A stretch of DNA of 14,365 nucleotides from JAJZOM01 sp046703545 (lineage in GTDB: Archaea; Thermoplasmatota; Thermoplasmata; Thermoplasmatales; Thermoplasmataceae): the NCBI GenBank assembly GCA_046703545.1, contig JBJKSX010000036.1:1-14365 (forward strand), given 5' to 3'. The translations under genes were made by a program, and so were the position numbers. Positions 5,864 through 13,051 of this stretch are shown one piece after another (the stretch's first letter is position 1; every line of letters starts with the position of its first letter). A model generated the notes under the pieces. The model was not told the DNA's origin and did no database searches. It worked only from the letters and a program-made list of their open reading frames with translations.

Positions 5864-7408
5864 ATGGCTGAAGGAGAGGCTTCACGAGAGGAAGTTGAAA
5901 GGGTTGCCCAGGACAACAACTCCATGCGCACACTGGGCTCTGCAACAGTTTCTCTGTGGAAGTGGGCGCTTTTTCCCTTTTCACTCATAGCAACCTCACT
6001 GCTTGCCGCACTTTTCATCGTTAACGCATTCGTGCCTTCAATCTGGTACATGAAGGTGTACTTCTACTTCTTCGTTGTAACGCAGTTCTGGATGATTGTC
6101 CAGTTCTTCCTCTACCTGAATTACAGAAAGATAGAATACGACCTTGGCGACAGATTCACGGATCCCGTACCGGACTCTGATGTTACCGTTATCGTGTCAT
6201 CATACAATGAACCAGAGGAAATACTTGAGAAGACCCTTGGTGCCATACGCTCAAATTTCACTGGCCCAGTGATTCTGGCCGACGACAGCACTGAAAATGT
6301 GGAGAAGATCTCGACCTTCGTGTCAAAATACAGGGTCACTTTTCTTCACAGGAAAGACAGGGCAGGATTCAAGGCCGGTGCAATCAACAATGCAATGAAA
6401 AGGGCAAAGACACCATACATAGTGCTTCTTGACAGCGATGCCGTCCCTTCTGGAGATTTCTTCAGCATATCGCGCTCGTACATCAGGCACTATGACTTTG
6501 TCCAGTTTCCCCAGTATTATGGAAACAGGCAGGCTTCCTACGTGGCAATGGGGGCATATGCCCAACAGGTTCCATTCATGTTCAGGATAATGCCACTGAG
6601 AAGCCAGCGCGGCTCAGCATTCATGCTGGGCACAAACCTGATCTTCAGGAAGAAATCTGTGGAGGCTGTTGGCGGCTTTGACGAAGACTCCATAACAGAA
6701 GACCTGTCAACAAGCCTCAAGATGCATGAAGCGGGATGCAGTTCCGTTTATGTGAACAGGTCTGTGGTCAACAACACCGCGCCGGAGAACCTCAGGGCAT
6801 TCTTCACGCAGCAGGAGAGGTGGGCAAAGGGCACTCTTGGCGTTTTCAGGCAGATAACTTCCACCAGCAGGAGAAAACTTGGATTCGGAGTCTATTCTGA
6901 TTATTTCATCGGGACTTCCTGGTACATCTATGGATTCGCTTTCCTTTTCATGTCCCTGAGCGTTTTCCTGTTTGCGCTGTTTCAGATACAGTTTCTCAAG
7001 GTGCCCTACCTGACATATGTGACACTTTTCATACCCTACCTGATCCTGACCCTTCTCATCTATTACACCACCATCCAGGAGACCGGCCATGGAGCAAAGG
7101 AAGTCTTTCTCAACATGAGCTTCAATGCAATATGCTTCCCCATATACATCAAGTCCCTTTTCCTCTCTGTTTTCAAGAGGAAGACGCTTTTCAAGAGAAC
7201 ACCAAAGAAGCTGGGTGAATCCTCAGACCTTAGAAAGTACATCAGCATTTCTCCCCAGATCGCCCTGATCACCATGCTGATGACATCGGTGTTCGTGAAT
7301 GTTACAGAGGCTATTGAAGGGTTCCATCCCATCGAAGCGGTATTCAACGCGCTCTGGGGCGTTTTCTACATAGCCCTGCTCATACCAATATACCTCTACC
7401 CCTACTGA
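5864..7408 (+). CDS. Cellulose-synthase-like membrane glycosyltransferase, family 2
   Basis: A 514-residue integral membrane enzyme. Two helices (about 36-56 and 64-85) precede a cytosolic GT-A domain. Four or five more helices follow (about 350-375, 381-400, 415-435, 463-480, 492-512). Catalytic motifs are in order: SSYNEP at 112-117, ADDS (139-142), the metal-binding DSD (190-192), TED (278-280) whose Asp is the expected general base, and QQERW (316-320), the QxxRW motif of processive beta-glycosyltransferases. This set defines the cellulose/hyaluronan/chitin synthase-like group, so the enzyme probably makes a polysaccharide or transfers sugars at the membrane. The donor sugar is unknown. 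No PilZ domain or export partner is visible. The gene stands alone, with 59 bases before the small cysteine-rich gene on the same strand. Confidence 0.92.
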   Translation: MAEGEASREEVERVAQDNNSMRTLGSATVSLWKWALFPFSLIATSLLAALFIVNAFVPSIWYMKVYFYFFVVTQFWMIVQFFLYLNYRKIEYDLGDRFTDPVPDSDVTVIVSSYNEPEEILEKTLGAIRSNFTGPVILADDSTENVEKISTFVSKYRVTFLHRKDRAGFKAGAINNAMKRAKTPYIVLLDSDAVPSGDFFSISRSYIRHYDFVQFPQYYGNRQASYVAMGAYAQQVPFMFRIMPLRSQRGSAFMLGTNLIFRKKSVEAVGGFDEDSITEDLSTSLKMHEAGCSSVYVNRSVVNNTAPENLRAFFTQQERWAKGTLGVFRQITSTSRRKLGFGVYSDYFIGTSWYIYGFAFLFMSLSVFLFALFQIQFLKVPYLTYVTLFIPYLILTLLIYYTTIQETGHGAKEVFLNMSFNAICFPIYIKSLFLSVFKRKTLFKRTPKKLGESSDLRKYISISPQIALITMLMTSVFVNVTEAIEGFHPIEAVFNALWGVFYIALLIPIYLYPY

Positions 7409-7427
7409 ATGTTGCTGGATCCACTAA

Positions 7428-7447
7428 GGAAATTAGAAGTAGTTTCC
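7428..7447 (+). repeat. Weak inverted repeat after the glycosyltransferase
   Basis: GGAAA (7428-7432) and TTTCC (7443-7447) could form a 5-bp stem with a 10-base loop. No T-run follows. It may be part of the glycosyltransferase transcript end or chance. Confidence 0.2.
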
Positions 7448-7451
7448 GGCT

Positions 7452-7471
7452 CATAACTAAAACCAGTTATG
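7452..7471 (+). promoter_or_regulatory. 7-bp inverted repeat covering the start codon of the Cys-rich gene
   Basis: CATAACT (7452-7458) and AGTTATG (7465-7471) are perfect complements around the loop AAAACC. The right arm contains the ATG at 7469-7471. It could be an operator for a dimeric regulator, or an RNA hairpin that hides the start codon. Confidence 0.4.
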
Positions 7472-7588
7472 TGCGCAGACTGCATGGAAAACGGTTGTGG
7501 ATGTGATGAGTGCCGCAGTTACAGGTATGCCAGCATGTGCCCCAGATGTGGGTGCATACTGGAAATGCAATGCTGCCTGGGATACTGA
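7469..7588 (+). CDS. Very small cysteine-rich (zinc-ribbon-like) protein, 39 residues
   Basis: The frame runs from ATG at 7469 to TGA at 7586-7588, with an in-frame stop (TAA) five codons before the ATG, so the start is fixed. Ten of 39 residues are Cys: positions 2, 5, 10, 12, 15, 24, 27, 29, 35 and 36. They form C-x2-C, C-x-C-x2-C and C-P-R-C-G-C groups, the last being a typical zinc knuckle (CPRCG). I infer a metal-binding microprotein holding one or two zinc ions or an Fe-S cluster. Such proteins are common in archaea but mostly uncharacterised. It has no clear TATA box at the usual distance, so it may be transcribed with the glycosyltransferase 60 bases upstream, or from a weak AT stretch near 7430-7440. 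It ends five bases from the convergent membrane protein gene. Confidence 0.72.
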   Translation: MCADCMENGCGCDECRSYRYASMCPRCGCILEMQCCLGY

Positions 7589-7593
7589 TATCC

Positions 7594-7827
7594 TCATTCC
7601 GCTGTTCTTCTCCTGTGTATCCTCGCAATCAGGCTCCTGAGAATTGTGCCGCTGTAATAGAGCAGCACGATGCCGATCAGGGCAAGGATCAGGGTCATGA
7701 AATAATTGCTGCTCGCCACATAAGCCCCTGCGATGATGAGCTGGGCCCCAACGCCAAGTATCACAAGGCCAATAATCATTATGATGAGGTCACCAAGAAA
7801 ATCCTCACTGAATAGATCCATTCTCAT
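7594..7827 (-). CDS. Small two-helix membrane protein
   Basis: A 77-residue protein. A short acidic N-terminus (MRMDLFSEDF) leads into two hydrophobic helices at about 11-35 and 41-60, and a basic tail follows (RSLIARIHRRRTAE) that would stay in the cytoplasm by the positive-inside rule. I do not recognise a family. Size and layout suit a membrane subunit, a stress-response microprotein or an accessory factor. The ATG at 7827 has a good TATA-like box about 30 bases upstream; a second ATG lies two codons in. It is downstream of the aldehyde dehydrogenase on the same strand, but a strong hairpin and this separate promoter lie between them. Confidence 0.72.
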   Translation of the reverse strand: MRMDLFSEDFLGDLIIMIIGLVILGVGAQLIIAGAYVASSNYFMTLILALIGIVLLYYSGTILRSLIARIHRRRTAE

Positions 7828-7850
7828 CAGTGAAGAGAGGTGGCAGTAAT

Positions 7851-7862
7851 TGAAATATATTT
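7851..7862 (-). promoter_or_regulatory. TATA-like box for the small membrane protein
   Basis: AAATATATTTCA on the minus strand, centred about 30 bases before the ATG at 7827. Confidence 0.55.
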
Positions 7863-7886
7863 TGACAGGTTTAAAATTAATTTATT

Positions 7887-7908
7887 TGAGGCAGCCCTCA
7901 CTGCCTCA
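7887..7908 (-). terminator. Strong hairpin ending the SCP2-ADH-ALDH operon
   Basis: TGAGGCAG and CTGCCTCA form a perfect 8-bp stem with a 6-base loop, beginning eight bases after the ALDH stop. On the minus strand a T6 run precedes the stem and an A/T-rich stretch (AAATAAATTAATTTTAAA) follows it. This is the clearest hairpin in the window. Confidence 0.6.
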
Positions 7909-7916
7909 GGAAAAAA

Positions 7917-9407
7917 TCATTCATCGTCTGCAAGAACAAGGCCGTACGCTATCTCACCCAGGGTATTCTCATCGGAACCATAGAAAAGGTGCCTGGTCTG
8001 TGTGTATTCCAGTATTCCTTCCAGGCCGAGTTCCCTCCCAATTCCACTGTCCTTGTAACCTCCACGGGGTGCAGCCGCGGAAATCATGTGGTAGTCGTTG
8101 ATCCACACTGTTCCGGCGTCTATACTCGAAGCAATCCTGCCTGCCCTTTCAAGGTTTTTTGTCCAGATGCCGGAAGCGAGTCCATATCTGGAATTGTTTG
8201 CAATGTCTGTGACGTCGTCCTCCTTTTCAAATTCTGTGACCGTGAGCACAGGGCCAAATATTTCCTCCTGGGCAACCTTCATGTCACCATGCACTTCGGT
8301 GAGTATGGAGGGTGAGAAATAGAGTCCTTTTTCAGGTACATGCTTTCCAATGTCCCTGCTGTAGAACACTTTTGCCCCGGAATCCACGCCCTCATTGAAG
8401 AGGCTCTCTATCTTGTTTCTCTGGTCGCCCGTTGTTATTGCCCCTATGTCGGTTTCCATGTCGAGGGGATTTCCAGGCTGCATGTGCTCCATATGGCTCT
8501 TGAGCCTCTTGAGGAGCTTGTCTTTGATGCTGCTCTGCACAAGGAGCCTGCTTCCGCTCTCACACAACTGCCCGGAGTGCAGGAATATGCCAAACAGGAC
8601 ACCACGGGCAGCCTTGTCAATATCAGCGTCATCCATCACAATGTTCGGTGACTTTCCGCCGAGCTCCATCACAAGTTTCTTAAGTGTGCCTCCGCATTCC
8701 TTGGACACGCGCTTTCCCGTGGCAGTGGAACCTGTGAAGCTCATGAGTCTCACCTTGTCGCTTCTTGACAGTGTGTTGCCCACCACAGACCCTTTCCCCA
8801 CAACTAGGTTGAAAACACCGGGTGGCAGGCCCGCATCTGTGAGGTCCTTTGAAAGTTCAGCAGCGGTTGCCGGCGTGTAATGGCTTGGCTTCAGCACTAT
8901 TGTGTTTCCGGTGAGAAGCGCTGGCATCACCTTCCAGACAGCCATGAGCAGCGGGACATTCCATGGGGCGACTCCCGCAACAACTCCCATGGGCCTGTAA
9001 TGAACGATTCCCTTTGTGCCGGGATATTCGGGGTGTTCAATCTCCCTGCTTTCCACAAACTCTTTCGTGGTTGCAAAGTATCTCATGTGCTCGATGGCTA
9101 TGGTGACGTCCATGAAGGTGCTCTGCCTCAGCGTTCTTCCGGTATTGTAACTCTCAAGCCAGGCATACCTGTCAGATTTGCTTTCAACAATTTCAACAAG
9201 CCTGCCCAATATTTTCTGCCTGTCCTTCAAGGTTGAATTCTGCCATTTTACAAATGCTTCGTCTGCAGAATCAATGGCTTCTCTTGTCTTTTCCTCGGTG
9301 GCTGCATAGGTCTTTCCGAACAATGAGCCATCAACAGGGGAAAACAGGTCTCCCGGTTCTCCCTCTGTGTCTATTCTTCCGTTTATGTAATTTCCAATCT
9401 CTTCCAT
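7917..9407 (-). CDS. NAD(P)-dependent aldehyde dehydrogenase
   Basis: A 496-residue soluble enzyme, typical length for the ALDH superfamily, oxidising an aldehyde to the acid. Active-site residues with this start: Asn150 in GVAPWNVP, the cofactor stretch VLKPSHYTP, the glycine loop FTGSTATGK, Glu248 in MELGGKSPN, the nucleophile Cys282 in HSGQLCESGSR, and Glu382 in EEIFGPV. The N-terminus (EIGNYINGRI) and overall pattern suit the broad betaine/phenylacetaldehyde/vanillin-type group. The frame stays open to 9551, but the extra 48 residues overlap the upstream gene and lack family character. The ATG at 9407 lies ten bases after the ADH stop, with a weak GGCGGT ribosome site. It is the last gene of a three-gene operon. 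Its likely substrate is the aldehyde handled by the adjacent ADH. Confidence 0.93.
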   Translation of the reverse strand: MEEIGNYINGRIDTEGEPGDLFSPVDGSLFGKTYAATEEKTREAIDSADEAFVKWQNSTLKDRQKILGRLVEIVESKSDRYAWLESYNTGRTLRQSTFMDVTIAIEHMRYFATTKEFVESREIEHPEYPGTKGIVHYRPMGVVAGVAPWNVPLLMAVWKVMPALLTGNTIVLKPSHYTPATAAELSKDLTDAGLPPGVFNLVVGKGSVVGNTLSRSDKVRLMSFTGSTATGKRVSKECGGTLKKLVMELGGKSPNIVMDDADIDKAARGVLFGIFLHSGQLCESGSRLLVQSSIKDKLLKRLKSHMEHMQPGNPLDMETDIGAITTGDQRNKIESLFNEGVDSGAKVFYSRDIGKHVPEKGLYFSPSILTEVHGDMKVAQEEIFGPVLTVTEFEKEDDVTDIANNSRYGLASGIWTKNLERAGRIASSIDAGTVWINDYHMISAAAPRGGYKDSGIGRELGLEGILEYTQTRHLFYGSDENTLGEIAYGLVLADDE

Positions 9408-9417
9408 CTGTACCGCC

Positions 9418-10545
9418 TTAACCCAGGACCTTTGCAAAGAACCCCTCAATGTCCGATGAGGATGCATCTCGGGGGTTTGTGACAACTCCTGTCGATTCTT
9501 CGGCAAGCTCAACCAGGGAAGGGATATTGCTCCTGTACTCTTCGGGATCAATGTTGCATTCCCCTATTTTGAGCGGTTGCCCGATTATTTTAAAAAATTC
9601 TCGCACTGTCTCTGCCAGTGATTCCTTCCTGCAACTTTCCGGGAATTTTGAATTTAGTTCAGCGTAGGCCTCGTGGCACTGGGGGTCATTGAATTCAATG
9701 ATTTCAGGAAGGTACAGCCCCACCGTCATCCCATGTGGAATTCTGAAGTGGGCCCCAAGCGAATGGCCCATTGCATGGGCAAGGCCAATCTGTGAATTTG
9801 AGAATGATATGCCTGCCATGGATGCCCCTATGTGAACATCTTCACGGGCCCTAAGGTCATCCGGGTCCTTCAGTGACCTGGGAAGCCCTGTGCTGATCAG
9901 CTCAACTGCCTTGTCCGAAAAAATGTTTGAATATACGTTGTTCCACTGGCTTGTCCTCCCCTCAATTGCATGCGTCAATGCATCCACTGCAGTGTTTCTC
10001 GTGATTTCCCTGGGCAACTTCCGCACAAGGGCAGGGTCAAGGATTGCGTAGTCGGCAATGATCTCCGGGGACGCGAGCTCATTCTTCCTCCCATGATCAC
10101 CGTCACTCAGAACAGCCGCCCAGGTGCATTCCGATCCGGTGCCGCTGGTTGTTGGAACGAGAAAAAGGTTGGATTTCTTCCTAAGGTTCAGGTTCACGAG
10201 GGGAGTGATGTCATAAACGTCCAGGTCAGGGCGTTCGTAGAGGACAAACAGTGCTTTGGCAGCATCCATGCACGATCCGCCACCCAGGCCTATTATCAGA
10301 TCGGGTGAAAAATCATTGACCCTTGCAAGCCTTTCCTGGATATCGTCAAGCGTTGGTTCTTCTGGGATGTCTGAAATGATGCTGGTTTCCGAACCTTCCG
10401 GCAGCTGTTCTTCCACCAGCTTGACAAGGCCTGCACCCGCCAAATTCCGGTCTGTGACGATCAGAATCCTGTTCTTCTCAATGCCATTGAGATATGACAG
10501 GGAATCCTCCCCGAACACTATGTTTGGGGCTCGGAAAAACCACAT
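9418..10545 (-). CDS. Iron-containing (group III) alcohol dehydrogenase
   Basis: A 375-residue NAD(P)-dependent dehydrogenase that interconverts an alcohol and an aldehyde or ketone. The nucleotide site is GLGGGSCMDAAKA (86-98, family motif GGGSxxDxAK), followed by PTTSGTGSE (131-139). The metal ligands of the family are all visible: Asp188 and His192 in DALTHAIEG, His257 in LAHAMGHSLGAH, and His271 in IPHGM. The C-terminus NPRDASSSDIEGF matches the usual end of the family. It starts five bases after the stop of the SCP2-like gene and ends ten bases before the ALDH start, so the three are surely cotranscribed. The pair ADH plus ALDH suggests either full oxidation of an alcohol, or splitting of an aldehyde flow between alcohol and acid for redox balance. 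The substrate is not readable. Confidence 0.94.
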   Translation of the reverse strand: MWFFRAPNIVFGEDSLSYLNGIEKNRILIVTDRNLAGAGLVKLVEEQLPEGSETSIISDIPEEPTLDDIQERLARVNDFSPDLIIGLGGGSCMDAAKALFVLYERPDLDVYDITPLVNLNLRKKSNLFLVPTTSGTGSECTWAAVLSDGDHGRKNELASPEIIADYAILDPALVRKLPREITRNTAVDALTHAIEGRTSQWNNVYSNIFSDKAVELISTGLPRSLKDPDDLRAREDVHIGASMAGISFSNSQIGLAHAMGHSLGAHFRIPHGMTVGLYLPEIIEFNDPQCHEAYAELNSKFPESCRKESLAETVREFFKIIGQPLKIGECNIDPEEYRSNIPSLVELAEESTGVVTNPRDASSSDIEGFFAKVLG

Positions 10546-10550
10546 CTAAC

Positions 10551-10952
10551 TCACTCGGTTGAGACCATGGAAGCGGTGCTTACCATTTCCTTTGCAGCCT
10601 TCGTGAACTTCATGATCTTCATCATGGACCCTTCCAGCTTGAATTTCCCGGTCAGTATTCCCTGTATCGGGTCGATCTCCTTGTTGATCAGCCTGAGCCA
10701 GTTCCCGTACTTTCCGCTGTACTTGAATTCGGAATCTGGAATGGCGGATATGTCCGCAGAGAACTTGTGGCCCCTGCATTCTCCATGATGGAGATCAAGG
10801 AAGAGGAACTCATCGTGGTCTAAGTCGTCATCCTGCTTGATGACAAAGGTTATGGCACCTTCCCATTTCTTGCCTGCCTCCGCGTAAGCAGGATTGCTGT
10901 TTAGCTTTTCCACATACTCTACTGACCATTCTTCAGAAGGAAATTTAGGCAT
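10551..10952 (-). CDS. SCP2-like sterol/lipid-carrier domain protein
   Basis: A 133-residue single-domain soluble protein that resembles the archaeal and bacterial SCP-2 (putative sterol carrier) family. Supporting features are the N-terminal helix (WSVEYVEKLNSNPAYAE), the GKKWEGAITFVI strand, LDLHHGECRG, GKYGNWLRLI, and the closing KFKLEGSMMKIMKF with its hydrophobic helix. SCP2 domains form a hydrophobic tunnel that binds acyl chains, acyl-CoA or other apolar ligands. It is the first gene of an operon with ADH and ALDH, which suggests that the pathway substrate or product is hydrophobic, or that it acts as a binding subunit. The ATG at 10952 is preceded by a TATA-like box. The family call is from pattern recognition only. 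Confidence 0.8.
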   Translation of the reverse strand: MPKFPSEEWSVEYVEKLNSNPAYAEAGKKWEGAITFVIKQDDDLDHDEFLFLDLHHGECRGHKFSADISAIPDSEFKYSGKYGNWLRLINKEIDPIQGILTGKFKLEGSMMKIMKFTKAAKEMVSTASMVSTE

Positions 10953-10967
10953 ATTGTAACCAAGAGG

Positions 10968-10979
10968 ATTATATAGATA
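10968..10979 (-). promoter_or_regulatory. TATA-like box for the SCP2-ADH-ALDH operon
   Basis: The minus strand reads TATCTATATAAT, centred about 22 bases before the ATG at 10952. The spacing is slightly short but the AT-rich match is strong. The rest of 10953-11050 holds nothing else I recognise apart from a small TTCG-aac-GAA-type palindrome near 10988. Confidence 0.5.
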
Positions 10980-11050
10980 AACTTTTTCGAACGAATTACG
11001 TATAGAGCCCTGTTTTGTTGAGATTCAAGTAAGCCGTGTTGCCTGAAAAA

Positions 11051-11971
11051 TCAAGAGAATCCATTGCTCCAGGGTACAAAGGAACTCAGCTTCAGGGTCT
11101 CGTTGCCGGATCTTTCTGCTGTGTCAAATATCAGCGAAAGTACATTGTCGGCAATAAAAGTGGGGACGGTCATGTAGTTTTCAAGGAGATTCTCCCTGTA
11201 CAGGCCAAGAACAGATACCAGAGGGACCTTTTCCTCCCTGAGAACAACTTTCATGTTCTTCATGAATTTTGTTCTGAATTTGGCCTCATGAATTCCGTTT
11301 GTGATGGAGAGTGCCCCACTTTCCTCGGATGGCACGCTTCCATAATGGACAATGTCATAGTCCGAATTGAGGCCTTTGGAAAACAGCTTGATTTCAGCGA
11401 CTGGCTTGTGTTCCAGCTTGAAGGGGGGGACATACCCATCGCCCGGGACGAAGCTGAACCGGATGAAAGTGAGGGGGATCTTTGAATTTATCCTGTCAAG
11501 GGTGCTCACTAGTCCGGGTGAATTACCCAGGTAGGAGAGCTTGAGCTTGTTTCTGGCGTGATTTATCTCCCTGATGAGTTCGCTCATGTTGTCAAGTGCT
11601 GAATGGTGAAACCTGAACTCTGCATGCAATCTGGCATCCTGGATGTAAAGCCCCATGGGTATCACGGAGGGTATCTTGGTGATGTTCCTGAAGATTTCAA
11701 GTTCAGAAGCGATGTCATCCGCTTCCATTTCATAGATCTCAAAATTGCCCCTGTCCGTCCTGGTTGTCTTCCCAAAGATCCTTTCCAGCTTTGAATCATG
11801 CCTGCGGTCGATGTAAATGCTGACCTTGGCCACATTGTCATCCCCAACTGAGGCATAGATGGGGACCGGGTCTTCCAGGCTTGTGAACATGAGGTCCATT
11901 TCCCTGTTCACTTTCATTGTTACCTGCAGGGAAGAGTCCAGTTTGTCAGAGATGGTTGCAAGGGCATGCAT
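11051..11971 (-). CDS. Soluble protein of unknown function, 306 residues
   Basis: I do not recognise this protein. It has no signal peptide or membrane helix and reads as a mixed alpha/beta soluble protein. Residues about 110-170 (ARLHAEFRFHHSAL, a helix, LKLSYLGNSPGLVSTLD, KIPLTFIRFSF) recall the sensory halves of some archaeal helix-turn-helix regulators. I see no helix-turn-helix at its C-terminus, so this is a weak similarity from memory. It begins at the ATG at 11971, with an AT-rich TATA-like stretch about 31 bases upstream. It lies between the SCP2-ADH-ALDH operon (same strand) and the divergent hydroxyacid dehydrogenase operon, so a sensing or accessory role for that pathway is possible. 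Codon choice matches its neighbours and the long frame is convincing. Confidence 0.8.
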   Translation of the reverse strand: MHALATISDKLDSSLQVTMKVNREMDLMFTSLEDPVPIYASVGDDNVAKVSIYIDRRHDSKLERIFGKTTRTDRGNFEIYEMEADDIASELEIFRNITKIPSVIPMGLYIQDARLHAEFRFHHSALDNMSELIREINHARNKLKLSYLGNSPGLVSTLDRINSKIPLTFIRFSFVPGDGYVPPFKLEHKPVAEIKLFSKGLNSDYDIVHYGSVPSEESGALSITNGIHEAKFRTKFMKNMKVVLREEKVPLVSVLGLYRENLLENYMTVPTFIADNVLSLIFDTAERSGNETLKLSSFVPWSNGFS

Positions 11972-11998
11972 TTGCAGTTTTCTCGAACCGTTGAAGGT

Positions 11999-12010
11999 TA
12001 TTTTAATTTA
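11999..12010 (-). promoter_or_regulatory. TATA-like stretch for the 11051-11971 gene
   Basis: The minus strand reads TAAATTAAAATA, centred about 31-34 bases before the ATG at 11971. It is one half of a divergent promoter region (11972-12121) with the hydroxyacid dehydrogenase operon. Confidence 0.4.
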
Positions 12011-12090
12011 ATCCTTGAATAGCTATTTTTTCAAAGTTTTCGGTTTGTCATAATGCAGGGTGAAATCCAGTCTGTCATGTGATTCAGCAA

Positions 12091-12098
12091 CAAATAAG
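12091..12098 (+). promoter_or_regulatory. TATA-like box for the hydroxyacid dehydrogenase operon
   Basis: CAAATAAG, centred 27-28 bases before the ATG at 12122, the spacing for a leaderless transcript. Confidence 0.45.
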
Positions 12099-12121
12099 TA
12101 CAGCTAACAGAATTAGTCATC

Positions 12122-13051
12122 ATGAAGGTTCTCGTGGTACTACCGCCATTCCTCCCCTCAGAGGAGATAACTGCAACATTGAAGCAGGTCCTGCCTGATT
12201 CTGAGGTTGTCACAGACACTGAATTTGAACAGAAAGATTCGGAAGTGCTCGTGGCAACAACGTTCACCCCCGTGGACAGGAAACTTCTCTCAAAGCTCCC
12301 AAACCTCAAGTTTGTCCAGATTGCAAGCACCGGCTACGACAATGTTGACGCTGATGCTCTGAAGGAGAAGGGGGCCAAACTTTCCAACATTCCAGTGGCC
12401 AACAAGGAAAGTGTTGCTGAGCATGTGATCGCCATGGCGCTTGCGCAACTCAAGAATCTCATGTATTTCCACAACGAGATAGTCAAGGGCAATTGGCCAT
12501 TCCTCACAAACTCCATGGAGCTAATGGGGAAGACGTTCGGGATAGTTGGGATGGGCGCCATTGGAAAGAAGCTTGCCGAAAGGCTGCTGTTCTTTGGAAC
12601 CAATACAATATACTACGACCCTGTCACACTCAATGAGGAGGAGGAAGAGATACTGGGTGTGGCCTCATCAGACCTCAACACCCTCCTTGAAAAGTCAGAC
12701 ATCATTTCCATACATGTGCCATTGAATGAAAAAACTGAGAAATTCATTTCTGAAAAGCAGTTTTCATTGATGAAGAACGGTGCAATATTCATCAACACAG
12801 CCAGAGGGGAAGTGGTCGACGAGGGTGCTCTCGTGAAGGCTGTAAAGTCAAAGGGGATCAGGGCATGCATCGATGTCTATACAGTGGAGCCGCCAGATCC
12901 AGAGTCAGAGATCTCAAAGCTTGACAATGTAATTTTCTCTCCGCATATTGCTGGCGTTACAATTGAAAGCCAGCAGCGGTTCATAACAGAGACCGTCTCC
13001 AATGTCCTGAAATATGTCCAGGGCCTGGAACCGCAGTACAGGGTGCTTTGA
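12122..13051 (+). CDS. D-isomer-specific 2-hydroxyacid dehydrogenase
   Basis: A 309-residue cytoplasmic dehydrogenase interconverting a D-2-hydroxyacid and a 2-oxoacid. The N-terminal substrate domain carries ASTGYDNVD (68-76). The dinucleotide loop is GMGAIG (143-148) and the following strand ends IYYDP. Asp166 should bind the adenosine ribose, favouring NAD over NADP. Catalytic residues are Arg228 (NTARGEVVD), Glu256 (YTVEPP) and His275 (SPHIAG), the Arg-Glu-His set of the family, which includes glyoxylate, phosphoglycerate, lactate and mandelate-type enzymes. The length fits single-function enzymes without an ACT domain, so serine-biosynthetic SerA is less likely. The last base of its stop is the first base of the next ATG (TGATG), so it is translationally coupled to a 2-oxoacid decarboxylase-like enzyme. 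This points to a 2-oxoacid as the shared intermediate. Confidence 0.93.
   Translation: MKVLVVLPPFLPSEEITATLKQVLPDSEVVTDTEFEQKDSEVLVATTFTPVDRKLLSKLPNLKFVQIASTGYDNVDADALKEKGAKLSNIPVANKESVAEHVIAMALAQLKNLMYFHNEIVKGNWPFLTNSMELMGKTFGIVGMGAIGKKLAERLLFFGTNTIYYDPVTLNEEEEEILGVASSDLNTLLEKSDIISIHVPLNEKTEKFISEKQFSLMKNGAIFINTARGEVVDEGALVKAVKSKGIRACIDVYTVEPPDPESEISKLDNVIFSPHIAGVTIESQQRFITETVSNVLKYVQGLEPQYRVL

Noticed and set aside
8340..8880. Plus-strand frames opposite the aldehyde dehydrogenase (8340-8651, 8395-8880)
   Set aside because: They mirror a well-supported coding frame and their translations are Ser/Leu/Pro-rich shadow sequence without family features.
9408..9551. 48-residue N-terminal extension of the aldehyde dehydrogenase
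   Set aside because: It overlaps the 3' end of the alcohol dehydrogenase gene, does not resemble ALDH N-termini, and the ATG at 9407 fits both family length and operon spacing.
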